From positions 1-40,935 of the forward strand of contig PBMS01000037.1 in NCBI GenBank assembly GCA_002722695.1: 40,935 nucleotides of DNA. The letters run 5' to 3'. Positions 8,835-16,990 of the stretch are shown here, in pieces. This DNA comes from Methanobacteriota archaeon. GTDB lineage: Archaea; Thermoplasmatota; Poseidoniia; Poseidoniales; Poseidoniaceae. How positions within the stretch are numbered: the stretch's first letter is position 1; each line of letters starts with the position of its first letter. The position numbers and the translations under genes were made by a program. A model generated the notes under the pieces. It ran no database searches. It had not been told where the DNA came from and was given only the letters and a program-made list of their open reading frames with translations.

Positions 8835-10816
8835 CGGCGTTGCCGACCAAACTCCGCTCTGAGTTGGAAGATGCCAAGCGCCACCTGCGGTCGGCCGTTG
8901 TCACCGCCAGCACATCACCACCACCCGCGCCAGTCGGCGAATCAACAGCGTCCAATCAGCGTCCAGCGAAGTCCAAACTGAACACGCTGCTGGGCACCAA
9001 GGTCGTCCCGGACCGGTCTCTTGCGTTGTTTCAGACGGTGGGCGTCTCCCAGCGTCCCACATACGACCTCATCGCCGAACGCGTTCTCGGCCCGCAGGTG
9101 GGCGAACACACCTCGTTTTTGGAGGCCGAGGCAAATTACGCCAGCCACGTCGCAAAGCGACTGGTTGAACTTCGGCGTCGTATGGAACAACCACCGGTGT
9201 CTCCAAGCGACGGCGAGGGGTTTTACGTTGGTGTTGAGGACGACGGAACGCCGGTTTGGAGCCAAGTGCTCAGCGAGCAACGGGGCCGGACATCCAACAA
9301 ACTCGGTCAGGAATTGGCTCCACCCGTCGTGGGGGAGCTCCACCACCCAGCTCGAGTGTTGAACCTCGAAGCCGCATGGCCCAAGCGCATGGGGTGGTCC
9401 ACCTCCTCGACGTTCAAGCAGTGGTTTGTCACGGACGAGAACATGCAGGCCACGCGATGTTGTGAACACGTGATCGACCACCCGGGCGGTGCATTCAATC
9501 CTCTCTTCATTTGTTCCGCCCCGCAAGCGGGCTGTTCCCATCTTATCCACGCAACCGGCCAGGCGCTCCTGCGCCGCGAAGAGGGTCATGTGCTGCACAT
9601 TTCCGCTGCCGATGCGGCCTTGGTGGACGCTCATGACACCGCGTGGCAGGACGCATTGCCGGGTGCGAGCGCTTTGCTGGTCGACGACGTGCACGTGTTT
9701 GCAGACGACGATTCATGGAGTCACCAACTTGGCGTGCTGGTGGACCACGCTTTGAACCACGGCGTTCAGGTTGTGGTCGGCGGACGCCATGCGCTCGACG
9801 CCTTCCCTCCCTCAAGGCTCAGCGACGTGCTCCGAGGGTCAACTCAAACCCGTCTGGACGCCCCCCAGTCAGCGTCTTTACTGGCGTTTGGACGGTGGCG
9901 TTGCACGCAAAAAAACATCCTCGTTTCCGACCGTCACCTCGCCCAACTCAGCCGCATGGAACCGGCGGGTTGGCGTGCCATGGAAAGCCGTCTTGAACGT
10001 CTTTCCCTCGCTTTTGAAGGTGGAGCCGTTTTACTGGACGGCGACGATGTTTCGGACCTTCTCGACGGGCACGTGTCCAAAAGCAGAGCAGATGAGCGGC
10101 AGCGCGTCGACGACCTTGCCTCACAGCTCGTTGGCAATGCACTTGACGCCGTCTATTCCTCCGCCACACCGGGCGGCGTGGACCTCCACAGCCCGTTGGA
10201 GTCGTGGGGTGAGGACGACTACACGCCTCCGGAATGGGATGCTGAGCGACTCGGCAGCGATGCAACGATGCTTGAGCAACGCCTCAGGGCCGAGGTGGAC
10301 ACCCTTGAACCCGGCCGCCCGTCCGTGCTCGACGTTCACGAGCGCGAGAACTTCATCGTGCGGGCCAACGACCCGCTCAATCGTGACGATGTGGAACGCG
10401 CCGTCGAGGTTCTGGTGGACATCGACGCCAGCGTCGATGCCCGTGTCAACGCCATGTCCTCAGAAGTGGTCGCGTCCTCTCTTGAACTCCAGAGCTTGGA
10501 GGAGCGCATGGTGGCCTTGGCTCAGCGCGCCGTGGATGCGGACATCGAGGAACTCATCCTCATCGCCGATGAGTTGCGAGTCATCGAAGAACGCCTTGTT
10601 GAAATCGATCCGGACCGTAAGCCTCTGCCGCCGTTTGACGATGAAGCAATCTCCGATGAATCGCACGACCTCGATACCTACGAACCTGAGGGGGAGTGGA
10701 ACATCGATGGAACCGACGTGGATCCCGAAGACTTGCTTGTCCAACCGCCTCAAAAAACGGTGGTTCACCTCTCCCGAATTCGCCCACGCAGTGTCTTGGT
10801 GGGTGAGGAAGAGTGA
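8831..10816 (+). CDS. DnaA-like AAA+ domain protein with degenerate Walker A motif
   Basis: A 661-residue protein. Residues 195-411 align by eye with domain III of bacterial DnaA/Hda: the HPGGAFNPLF segment at 217-226 corresponds to NPGGAYNPLF, and ALLVDDVHVFA at 281-291 to the DnaA Walker B segment ALLIDDIQFFA. The P-loop is broken: the invariant Lys is Cys235 (GCSH instead of GKTH) and the glycines before Gly234 are replaced. Walker B Asp285-Asp286 are intact. The box VII arginine finger aligns with a Val near 333, while a sensor 2-like Arg382 is kept. The DnaA DNA-binding domain IV is absent. Instead there is an acidic C-terminal region with a helical or coiled-coil segment near 515-595. 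The GTG start overlaps the upstream stop, and the stop overlaps the next GTG. It could be an adaptor or regulator rather than an initiator; the homology needs a profile search. Confidence 0.72.
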   Translation: MTALPTKLRSELEDAKRHLRSAVVTASTSPPPAPVGESTASNQRPAKSKLNTLLGTKVVPDRSLALFQTVGVSQRPTYDLIAERVLGPQVGEHTSFLEAEANYASHVAKRLVELRRRMEQPPVSPSDGEGFYVGVEDDGTPVWSQVLSEQRGRTSNKLGQELAPPVVGELHHPARVLNLEAAWPKRMGWSTSSTFKQWFVTDENMQATRCCEHVIDHPGGAFNPLFICSAPQAGCSHLIHATGQALLRREEGHVLHISAADAALVDAHDTAWQDALPGASALLVDDVHVFADDDSWSHQLGVLVDHALNHGVQVVVGGRHALDAFPPSRLSDVLRGSTQTRLDAPQSASLLAFGRWRCTQKNILVSDRHLAQLSRMEPAGWRAMESRLERLSLAFEGGAVLLDGDDVSDLLDGHVSKSRADERQRVDDLASQLVGNALDAVYSSATPGGVDLHSPLESWGEDDYTPPEWDAERLGSDATMLEQRLRAEVDTLEPGRPSVLDVHERENFIVRANDPLNRDDVERAVEVLVDIDASVDARVNAMSSEVVASSLELQSLEERMVALAQRAVDADIEELILIADELRVIEERLVEIDPDRKPLPPFDDEAISDESHDLDTYEPEGEWNIDGTDVDPEDLLVQPPQKTVVHLSRIRPRSVLVGEEE

Positions 10817-11289
10817 GGGCGCCTTGGTGGATGGAAGGTGTTCATTTTTCCTGTCAGAGCAACTGCGGAAAATGCTGCGACCAACCCGGTGGTATCGTTT
10901 ACTTGTCGCCCGATGACGCCAGTCGGCTTGCCGACCATGCTGAATTGTCGGTCGAGGATTGGCTCGAGCGTGACACTCGACGAACCTACGACGGGCGATA
11001 CGTCCTGAAAAGCCGGGAAGTGGACGGAGTCTGCATTCATCTCAACGAACGTCAACAATGCACGGTGTACGAAGTTCGTCCGGCACAGTGTCGAGCGTTC
11101 CCGTGGTGGGGCGAGAATCTTGCCACCCTTTCGGCTTGGAAGAGCGTGAAAGCAGCGTGCCCCGGCATCGATGCAGAGGATGCGCTGCTCATCGATGGAC
11201 AGACCATCCGATTGAACATTTTTGCTGACAGGACGTCCACCAAAGGCTTCCGAACGTGGCCTCCGTCAGATTATCGCATAAAACGATAG
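10813..11289 (+). CDS. YkgJ-family cysteine cluster protein
   Basis: A 158-residue protein of the YkgJ/UPF0153 zinc- or iron-chelating family. The N-terminal cluster is Cys14, Cys18, Cys21 and Cys22 (CQSNCGKCC). Later cysteines lie in a GVCIHL segment and in the VRPAQCRAFP signature, where the family pattern is C...Y..RP..CR.FP. The metal and the reaction are not established for most members; some are associated with protein modification or metal handling. The GTG start overlaps the upstream stop by four bases (GTGA). The gene is thus the third member of a tightly coupled DUF835 - DnaA-like - YkgJ cluster, and their products may work together. Confidence 0.85.
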   Translation: MRAPWWMEGVHFSCQSNCGKCCDQPGGIVYLSPDDASRLADHAELSVEDWLERDTRRTYDGRYVLKSREVDGVCIHLNERQQCTVYEVRPAQCRAFPWWGENLATLSAWKSVKAACPGIDAEDALLIDGQTIRLNIFADRTSTKGFRTWPPSDYRIKR

Positions 11290-11329
11290 ACTGCGCCGGT
11301 GTTGGTGGCGACACCGTTTTTACAATCGG

Positions 11330-11337
11330 TTGCAAAC
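11330..11337 (+). promoter_or_regulatory. TATA-like box of citrate synthase gene
   Basis: TTGCAAAC starts 30 nt before the ATG at 11360. This supports the 11360 start over the ATG at 11390, although a TTTATA at 11348 could serve the latter. Confidence 0.35.
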
Positions 11338-11359
11338 AGGAGCCGACTTTATACAGAAC

Positions 11360-12556
11360 ATGGATGTCGGATGTTGCGAGGCCCTTGAGATGGAGGACGA
11401 CGAGCCCATGTTTGCGGTCCGCCCGTCTCATCTCAACACAGGTTTACGCGGTGTTCCGGTTGGCACGTGCCGCACTTCGTTCGTCACACCCAGCGAAGGC
11501 GTTCACTACTGCGGCTACCCCATTGCTGAATTGGCCCAATATTCACCGGAAGACATCGTTTTCCTTCTGTTCAACAAAGAATTACCCACCCCCGAGCAAT
11601 CCATTGCTTTCAAGGCTGATCTCGCCCGGCGGGGGCGTGTGCCCGACAGCCTGGCTGCCGTGTTCCAGACCCTCCCTCGCGACGGCCACCCCATGGACTG
11701 GTTCAGCGTCGGTGTTCACACGTTGGGCATGCTGGACACAACGGGTGATTGGAAAGAGGACGCGCTCAACCTCATCGCTCGAATGCCTCGCATGATGGGG
11801 CTTTTGTTCCGAATCCGAGAAGGACGCAGCGAGAACATCCCGGATGACGATCTTGATTTAACCATGGTTCAGCGTTTTGTCAGGACTCTGGAAACGGAAG
11901 ACATCGACGATGATTTGATGGATCAAATTCTCTCAACGTACCTCGTTCTTCACATGGATCACGGTGGCGGAAATCTCTCGACGTTCACGGGTAAAGCCAT
12001 CGCTTCAGGTCACGCAACGGTCTATGCATCCATTGCGGGCGCAATGAACGCCCTCTCGGGACCGCTCCACGGTCGCGCCAATCAATCGTGTTTGGAATTC
12101 GTCTTGAAAATTGGGACCAGCGACCCGAGCGAAGTTGAAACATTTGTTCGAAAGGAACTTGCGGCGAAGCGACCAATCTTCGGCTTCGGTCACGCTGTTC
12201 TGAGAGCAGAAGACCCACGAGCGACCGTGCAATTCGCCCTGGGTGAGCGCCTTTGCCCCGACGATGAAAACTTCAAGATCATCCGAACCCTTCGGGAGGT
12301 TGCGCCGCGTGTCCTCGGAGAAAACAAAAAAATCTCCAATCCAAACGCAAACGTCGACATTGCAAGCGGCGCCTTGCTCCATCACATCGGATTCCGGGAC
12401 CCCACCTACTACACCACGTTCTTTGGGTGGGCACGAGTGTCCGGTATCGGTGCGCAGATCATCGACGAACGCACCGTGATGCGGGGTGGTAAGGGCACGC
12501 CAATTTACCGACCAAAGTACATCGCTGAGGAACAAGACCTTCGTCACGTCGACTGA
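11360..12556 (+). CDS. gltA: Citrate synthase
   Basis: Condenses acetyl-CoA and oxaloacetate to citrate, the entry step of the TCA cycle. The 398-residue length fits. The catalytic triad is visible: His237 in GPLHGRAN, His278 in FGFGHAV and Asp333 in NANVDI, together with the conserved LRGV and HMDHGGGNLSTF segments. A 2-methylcitrate synthase cannot be excluded from sequence alone, but no methylcitrate genes are nearby. Start chosen at 11360 from a TATA-like box 30 nt upstream; an ATG at 11390 has a GAGG 8 nt upstream and also fits. The 3' end overlaps the convergent GDPD-like gene by 13 bp. Confidence 0.92.
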   Translation: MDVGCCEALEMEDDEPMFAVRPSHLNTGLRGVPVGTCRTSFVTPSEGVHYCGYPIAELAQYSPEDIVFLLFNKELPTPEQSIAFKADLARRGRVPDSLAAVFQTLPRDGHPMDWFSVGVHTLGMLDTTGDWKEDALNLIARMPRMMGLLFRIREGRSENIPDDDLDLTMVQRFVRTLETEDIDDDLMDQILSTYLVLHMDHGGGNLSTFTGKAIASGHATVYASIAGAMNALSGPLHGRANQSCLEFVLKIGTSDPSEVETFVRKELAAKRPIFGFGHAVLRAEDPRATVQFALGERLCPDDENFKIIRTLREVAPRVLGENKKISNPNANVDIASGALLHHIGFRDPTYYTTFFGWARVSGIGAQIIDERTVMRGGKGTPIYRPKYIAEEQDLRHVD

Positions 12557-13716
12557 ACGTTCAGCACCGGTCTGCTGGTCTTTCCCGACCCCCGATGGCC
12601 GATCATGCGTGGAGCAAACGCAGGAGGTGTTGCCCCATCGTATTGCCCAAGCAGGTCCTCCACCGTCGGCTCCCATCGCCACCGTTTTCGCCACTGGGTG
12701 AGAAGTTCAGTCCGGCGTGAGCGGTCGCATTCGCTCCACAGTGGAGTTTCAGATTCGAGCTCAGCCAGTTGCGCTCGATGGTCTTCCTGAGTGGCGTTGC
12801 CCAATCGTGTCCACTCACCGTCCAGCAGAGGCCGAACCCCCGGTTGTCGCCAGCGAGCATGACCGGACGGAAGCCACGTCAGTTCGGGGTCCGCATGGTC
12901 GGTCAACGCGGACATGCCCGCCCGGACCAAGTCATGCTCCACAGCGGGTTTGGTTGGCCAGACATAGGTCGGCATGCCCTTTCTAACTCGAGTGAGTCGC
13001 TCCAATCCGGCTCCGGTCAACCCGACGTGTCGGCCAACGGGCAGGTGTCGAGTGGACGCTTGGAAGTATTCCATGGCGCAGGGCAGCATGGAACTACCTT
13101 GGGCTTGATGTCGATTGACCAGTCGTCGGAACGGTGTGGTGATGAATTGAGGAAACACTTGCATCCGCTGCGTCGTCCGGTTGCCGTACGGGGGGATGTA
13201 GGGGATCAACGCCGCCCAGGGCCGCTTGGTCTTGGAAACTTCCGCCGAAGCCGGCATCCCTCGGTGGAACGCGTAAAACACCGTGTTGTGGTGAGGGATT
13301 TCTCGGTCATCCAGAGCAGCTTCAGCCAGTTCCATGGCGCGTGCGACGTGACGTATGTGATGTCGCTTGCCAAGGAATCCTCCGCCCGTTCGGCACATTG
13401 GGTGCGGTCGTTTGATTTCCACACACCCCATTTTCCCTTCATCACGCCAAAATCGGAGCACGTCGGGGTCGTCCAAGAACGCATCAAAACTCAAGAAACC
13501 CAAGTCGACCAAGTCGTCAAGGTTCCACTCCTCAAGCCACTTTGAGCGTCCCTTCAACTCGGTCGGGGGGATCGAAACCGTTCGGTCGTGGTGGATGATA
13601 AGGCGGTCGTCAGCTGTGATTCGAACATCGAATTCAACACCGTCGAACATCCGTAACCCGTGCTTGAGGCTCTCGAGCGTGTTTTCGGGTGCTGGAATCC
13701 ACTCCACCGCCTCCAT
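12544..13716 (-). CDS. GDPD-like phosphodiesterase, apparently circularly permuted
   Basis: A 390-residue protein carrying glycerophosphodiester phosphodiesterase motifs in an unusual order. The N-terminus begins with PENT at residues 10-13, then the metal-binding EFD (Glu28, Asp30), the catalytic HHD (His43) and an EIK strand (Glu100, Lys102). A WPTK strand and a TDHADPEL strand near 270-285 resemble the last barrel strands. The HRG motif that normally precedes PENT is found only at 374-376 (GHRGSGK), 14 residues before the C-terminus, after an extra segment of about 85 residues rich in Arg and Trp. A stop codon lies three codons before the ATG, so no HRG is hidden upstream. I infer a permuted TIM barrel in which the C-terminal strand supplies beta-1. 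The family normally cleaves glycerophosphodiesters; the substrate here is unknown. Confidence 0.75.
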   Translation of the reverse strand: MEAVEWIPAPENTLESLKHGLRMFDGVEFDVRITADDRLIIHHDRTVSIPPTELKGRSKWLEEWNLDDLVDLGFLSFDAFLDDPDVLRFWRDEGKMGCVEIKRPHPMCRTGGGFLGKRHHIRHVARAMELAEAALDDREIPHHNTVFYAFHRGMPASAEVSKTKRPWAALIPYIPPYGNRTTQRMQVFPQFITTPFRRLVNRHQAQGSSMLPCAMEYFQASTRHLPVGRHVGLTGAGLERLTRVRKGMPTYVWPTKPAVEHDLVRAGMSALTDHADPELTWLPSGHARWRQPGVRPLLDGEWTRLGNATQEDHRAQLAELESETPLWSECDRSRRTELLTQWRKRWRWEPTVEDLLGQYDGATPPAFAPRMIGHRGSGKTSRPVLNVQST

Positions 13717-13801
13717 GAGGCTTCCTCAATGCGACCCCCCTCAAAGGTTACCACGGCGCGCACCCTGAATGGCCTTCCATGGACGACGGTGTGTCCGAAG
13801 G

Positions 13802-13809
13802 CATAAAGC
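13802..13809 (+). promoter_or_regulatory. TATA-like box of the PAP2-type gene
   Basis: CATAAAGC starts 29 nt before the ATG at 13831, in the 114-bp region divergent from the GDPD-like gene. No Shine-Dalgarno is visible. Confidence 0.45.
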
Positions 13810-13830
13810 CACCTTCCATGCCGACGATTC

Positions 13831-15285
13831 ATGGACCCTTATGACATCATGATGGGCATGATTCTGGTCCTCACGCCGGTCATATGCTGGTTTTTCACCC
13901 GCAGTCAACGGGCCCATCGCGTGCCCGTTCGTAAGTGGGCTGAAGAGTTTCACAACAAACGGTATTATCTTCACGCCATCGGCTACATCGTCATCATTCG
14001 CTGGAAATCCATCACGGACAAACTCAACGAACCCATGAAGCGTCGAACCGGGCACTGGACCGATTGGGTCCACGACGTTGAGGGTGAACTCACAAAATGG
14101 GTTCAAGATGCCTTTCGCAACGATGCACTGACTGAATTTCTGAACTTTCACTACTTGTTCGTGTACCTGTTTTTGATTTATGTGACGACGGTGTACTTTG
14201 CCTATTCTGGCGACAGGGACATGACCGATAAGGTCACACTCAATTATCTCCTCATCTATGCTTTGGCGGTTCCGTACTACCTGTTTTTCAACGTTGAAGT
14301 GACGTCCTCCTGGATTCCTGGCATGGACGCTTTGCTCTACCACGAGGGTTGGTACACAGTCTTCTACGCCCTCCACGACCCGCTGGACAACGCAGTTCCC
14401 AGTCTCCATGTTGCGATTCCCTTCGGTATCATGATGCTGAATTATCTTCACGTCAAAGAGCAGGGGGGAACGCTGCGTGAATGGCGGCATTGGAACTACC
14501 ATTTGTTCGTTTCAATCAACACCCTGCTGTTCATTTTCACCATCCTCTACCTCGGCATCCACTGGGTTGTTGACATCCCTCTTGGCTTGCTGATCGGCAG
14601 CATTGGTGCCCTGTTTATCCACCACCTTCAACCACGATTGCGAAACGACCACGGCCCCGTCTTCAAAGGGATTGGGCGAGAAAAAGTACGCCGGCACATC
14701 TTCGTCGAAGGCGTCGTCATGCTCGTTCTGCTGACGGTCATGATGATGGCTGTCAACTATCAGGAAGAGAACGTTGACGAGCGCATCTCGTTCCGTTTGG
14801 GGGAAGGCGACAGCACGTTCGAAATCATACAGAAGTTCGACCCGGGCGACATGGTTCAATCCAACATCTCCAATCTCAATCAACACTCGAGTCTTGAAAT
14901 CGTGTTGGTCATGGTTGAAACAAGCGTTCCTGCCATGGAAACGGGGTCCATCGATTGGGACGTCATGAGAACCTTGGGTGAGCATCACATCGTTGCACCG
15001 CAGACCACCTTGCCGCTCAACATCACATCGCCAAAGATTTACCATTTCGTGGTGATGCACTACCCAGATGCTTCAGAAGACGAACCGGTCATGGAGGTGC
15101 GCATCATCAACGATTACGGCGACGACAAGATGGGTCAAGCCGTGTTCCTGAGCCTGCCCTCGTTGTGGATGACAGGTTTCGTGGTGTATCGCCTCTATCG
15201 TTTGAGGAAAGAGGGACGCAGCTGGCTCGATTCTACACCCTCTTATGTGTGGGCCACGTCGCCAGCGACGGACGAAGAGGCGTAA
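13831..15285 (+). CDS. PAP2-type (inositolphosphotransferase-like) integral membrane enzyme
   Basis: A 484-residue polytopic membrane protein. About six spans (near 8-24, 105-126, 135-154, 195-208, 225-242, 246-265) surround the PAP2 catalytic motifs: PSLH at 190-193 with His193, and GIHWVVD with His244 and Asp248. The first classical PAP2 motif is not evident, as in the AUR1/inositolphosphotransferase branch. Residues 284-300 form another span, followed by an extracytoplasmic beta-rich domain of about 150 residues and a final span near 448-465. By family it should transfer or remove a phosphate or phospho-alcohol group on a lipid; the substrate is unknown. It is followed 4 bp later by tatC. 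Confidence 0.75.
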   Translation: MDPYDIMMGMILVLTPVICWFFTRSQRAHRVPVRKWAEEFHNKRYYLHAIGYIVIIRWKSITDKLNEPMKRRTGHWTDWVHDVEGELTKWVQDAFRNDALTEFLNFHYLFVYLFLIYVTTVYFAYSGDRDMTDKVTLNYLLIYALAVPYYLFFNVEVTSSWIPGMDALLYHEGWYTVFYALHDPLDNAVPSLHVAIPFGIMMLNYLHVKEQGGTLREWRHWNYHLFVSINTLLFIFTILYLGIHWVVDIPLGLLIGSIGALFIHHLQPRLRNDHGPVFKGIGREKVRRHIFVEGVVMLVLLTVMMMAVNYQEENVDERISFRLGEGDSTFEIIQKFDPGDMVQSNISNLNQHSSLEIVLVMVETSVPAMETGSIDWDVMRTLGEHHIVAPQTTLPLNITSPKIYHFVVMHYPDASEDEPVMEVRIINDYGDDKMGQAVFLSLPSLWMTGFVVYRLYRLRKEGRSWLDSTPSYVWATSPATDEEA

Positions 15286-15289
15286 ACGC

Positions 15290-16090
15290 ATGGCACGTGA
15301 ACCCATTCAGCAGACCGTTGAGCGTTTGGCCCAATCTTCGGGTGGACAAATTCTTGCCTCTGCTCGCAACGGTCTTCAGCGGTCTCTCAAGTACTACGTT
15401 GGGCTGTTTCTTCTCGGCTTCTTGATCGCTTTTCCAATTTCAAGCGATTTCATCTCTTGGCTCGTCGACGAGGCTCGTCTGCCTGCAGGGGTTGAAATCA
15501 TCGTGATCTCACCGGTTGAGTTTCTCTTTCTGCAACTCCGCATCGCAGGGTACGTTGGGCTCCTTCTTGTGTGCCTGATGGTGGTTGTCCAGGTCGCCAA
15601 GCACGGCTTGAACCATGAAGCCGTCAGACGGCGCATCGTGGAGCTGGACGTGAACCTGCCCAAGCCCGGTCCGCGTTTGGTCGCAGCGTCGCTTGCAGCC
15701 ATCGGGCTGATGATCGTCGGGGCGCTTTACGCATGGTACGGCCTCATCCCTCTGTTGCTCGACTACTTGACCACGGATGCTCAGCAGGCGGGCTTGAGCA
15801 CCGAATGGCGACTTTCAAACTACGCCGGGTTTATTGTAAACCTGCTCTCAGCCTCCGCCATCGGTTTTCAAGCCCCCCTCATCACAACGTTGATTCTGCG
15901 TTCCGGTGTTGTTTCACGACAGCAAATGGCAGCCTCACGGCGGGTCGTCTGGTTCGGGGCCTTCGTGTTGGGCGCCTTGATGTCGCCTCCCGACCCGCTC
16001 TCGTTGTTCCTCGTGGCCATGCCGATTCTTTTGTTGTTCGAGGCAGCCTTGGCGGTTGACGGGTTCACTCGACCCTCAGTCGTTGAATGA
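15290..16090 (+). CDS. tatC: Twin-arginine protein translocase subunit TatC
   Basis: A 266-residue integral membrane protein, the signal-recognising core of the Tat pathway that exports folded proteins. Six hydrophobic spans are visible, with the conserved SPVEFLF region (about residues 77-83) before the second. The GFQAPLI segment followed by RSGVVSRQQMAASRR and the LSPP-like LMSPPDPLS loop is characteristic of TatC. The ATG at 15290 is chosen over upstream in-frame codons because those lie inside the PAP2-type gene; GAGG sits 9 nt upstream. No TatA/B gene is present. The 3' end overlaps the convergent PHP gene by 26 bp. Confidence 0.88.
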   Translation: MAREPIQQTVERLAQSSGGQILASARNGLQRSLKYYVGLFLLGFLIAFPISSDFISWLVDEARLPAGVEIIVISPVEFLFLQLRIAGYVGLLLVCLMVVVQVAKHGLNHEAVRRRIVELDVNLPKPGPRLVAASLAAIGLMIVGALYAWYGLIPLLLDYLTTDAQQAGLSTEWRLSNYAGFIVNLLSASAIGFQAPLITTLILRSGVVSRQQMAASRRVVWFGAFVLGALMSPPDPLSLFLVAMPILLLFEAALAVDGFTRPSVVE

Positions 16091-16952
16091 GTGTTGTTGG
16101 TCGCACAGGCATGTTTCCCGGCCGTGGCTGCCACGAGAGTCCGTGAAAATCTGAACCAACGCTGACGGCCAATCCATGCCGCACGGCCGCTTCGGTCAGT
16201 TCGTGGCGGTAGGCGTCATCGTGGCTTCTGTGGACGGCTTCAACCGCATCGACGCCGATCAATGCGAGGTGCTCGATCAACCTCTCGGTCGGCACGCCGT
16301 AGTACAGCGGGTGAGCGAGCGAGGTCACGCCGCCTGCGGCTCGAACGACTCGAACCGCTTCCTCAACGGTGGGTTTGACGTGGGGGACAAACGCCGGGAG
16401 ACCGTCCCCAATCCATGTTTCAAACGCCTCGAACTTGGATGAAACGTAGCCGAGTTCAACCATGCGTTCAGCAAGATGGGGGCGTCCCACTGAACCGCTG
16501 GCTTTGGCGCAGACCGTCTCCACATCCACAGGCATGCCCAGTTCCCCCAAGCGCTGACACATCGCTTCCATACGCGGAAGGCGTCCATCTTGGCGAGGAG
16601 CAAGCCATGCTTTGAACGAATCAACCGAATCGTCGTTTCCTCCGGGTGCATGCTCTGGGAAGTACGCCAACAGGTGCCACGAGGCGGAGGCTCTCTCTCG
16701 TCCGATTCGCTGGAGATGGTTGCGGTCCGGGGGCAGTGTCGGCTCGCAGGTGATTTCCACACCCGGCACAAATCGGAGGCCGAGGCGAGCGGCGGCGGTC
16801 GCCGCTTCCGCCCAACCAGAGGCGGTGTCGTGGTCGGTCAACGACCAGGTTTTCACCCCTTCAGCGTGCATCAGTTCGGCCACCTTCTCGACCGGGTGCT
16901 CGCCGTCACTGTGAAGCGAATGGGAATGCAGGTCGTGATGTTGCGTCCACAT
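16065..16952 (-). CDS. PHP-domain phosphoesterase (RNase AM / YciV-TrpH type)
   Basis: A 295-residue metal-dependent phosphoesterase of the PHP family. Metal ligands occur in the expected order: HSH (His9, His11), Asp16, TDHDT (Asp40, His41), Glu66 in GVEI, GRPHLA, an AHP motif and the final GSDFHG. Members of this branch act as 3',5'-nucleoside bisphosphate phosphatases or 5'-3' exonucleases on short RNA; the exact substrate cannot be read from sequence. Promoter-like TTGAAATC lies 29 nt before the ATG. The 3' end overlaps tatC by 26 bp in antisense. Confidence 0.88.
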   Translation of the reverse strand: MWTQHHDLHSHSLHSDGEHPVEKVAELMHAEGVKTWSLTDHDTASGWAEAATAAARLGLRFVPGVEITCEPTLPPDRNHLQRIGRERASASWHLLAYFPEHAPGGNDDSVDSFKAWLAPRQDGRLPRMEAMCQRLGELGMPVDVETVCAKASGSVGRPHLAERMVELGYVSSKFEAFETWIGDGLPAFVPHVKPTVEEAVRVVRAAGGVTSLAHPLYYGVPTERLIEHLALIGVDAVEAVHRSHDDAYRHELTEAAVRHGLAVSVGSDFHGLSWQPRPGNMPVRPTTLIQRLRVE

Positions 16953-16973
16953 GGTGGTGCGTCGGGCGGGGTG

Positions 16974-16981
16974 GATTTCAA
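16974..16981 (-). promoter_or_regulatory. TATA-like box of the PHP gene
   Basis: TTGAAATC on the minus strand starts 29 nt before the ATG at 16952. It lies in the 38-bp gap behind the gene at 16991. Confidence 0.35.
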
Positions 16982-16990
16982 TCCTCGGAT

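Noticed and set aside
9771-10916. Open frame of 381 codons in another + frame inside the DnaA-like gene
   Set aside because: Composition (Trp, Ser, Arg, Pro-rich) is that of a frame-shifted reading; the DnaA-like frame carries the alignable motifs and the overlaps with its neighbours.
11348-11353. TTTATA as the promoter of citrate synthase
   Set aside because: It would require the ATG at 11390 with a leader; the TTGCAAAC box at 11330 fits the spacing rule seen elsewhere in the window. Not excluded, only less favoured.
12565-12606. GHRGSGKT near the end of the GDPD-like protein read as a Walker A motif
   Set aside because: It fits GxxxxGKT by chance, but lies 17 residues from the C-terminus with no room for a nucleotide-binding fold; together with PENT, ExD and HHD elsewhere in the protein, the HRG reading is better.
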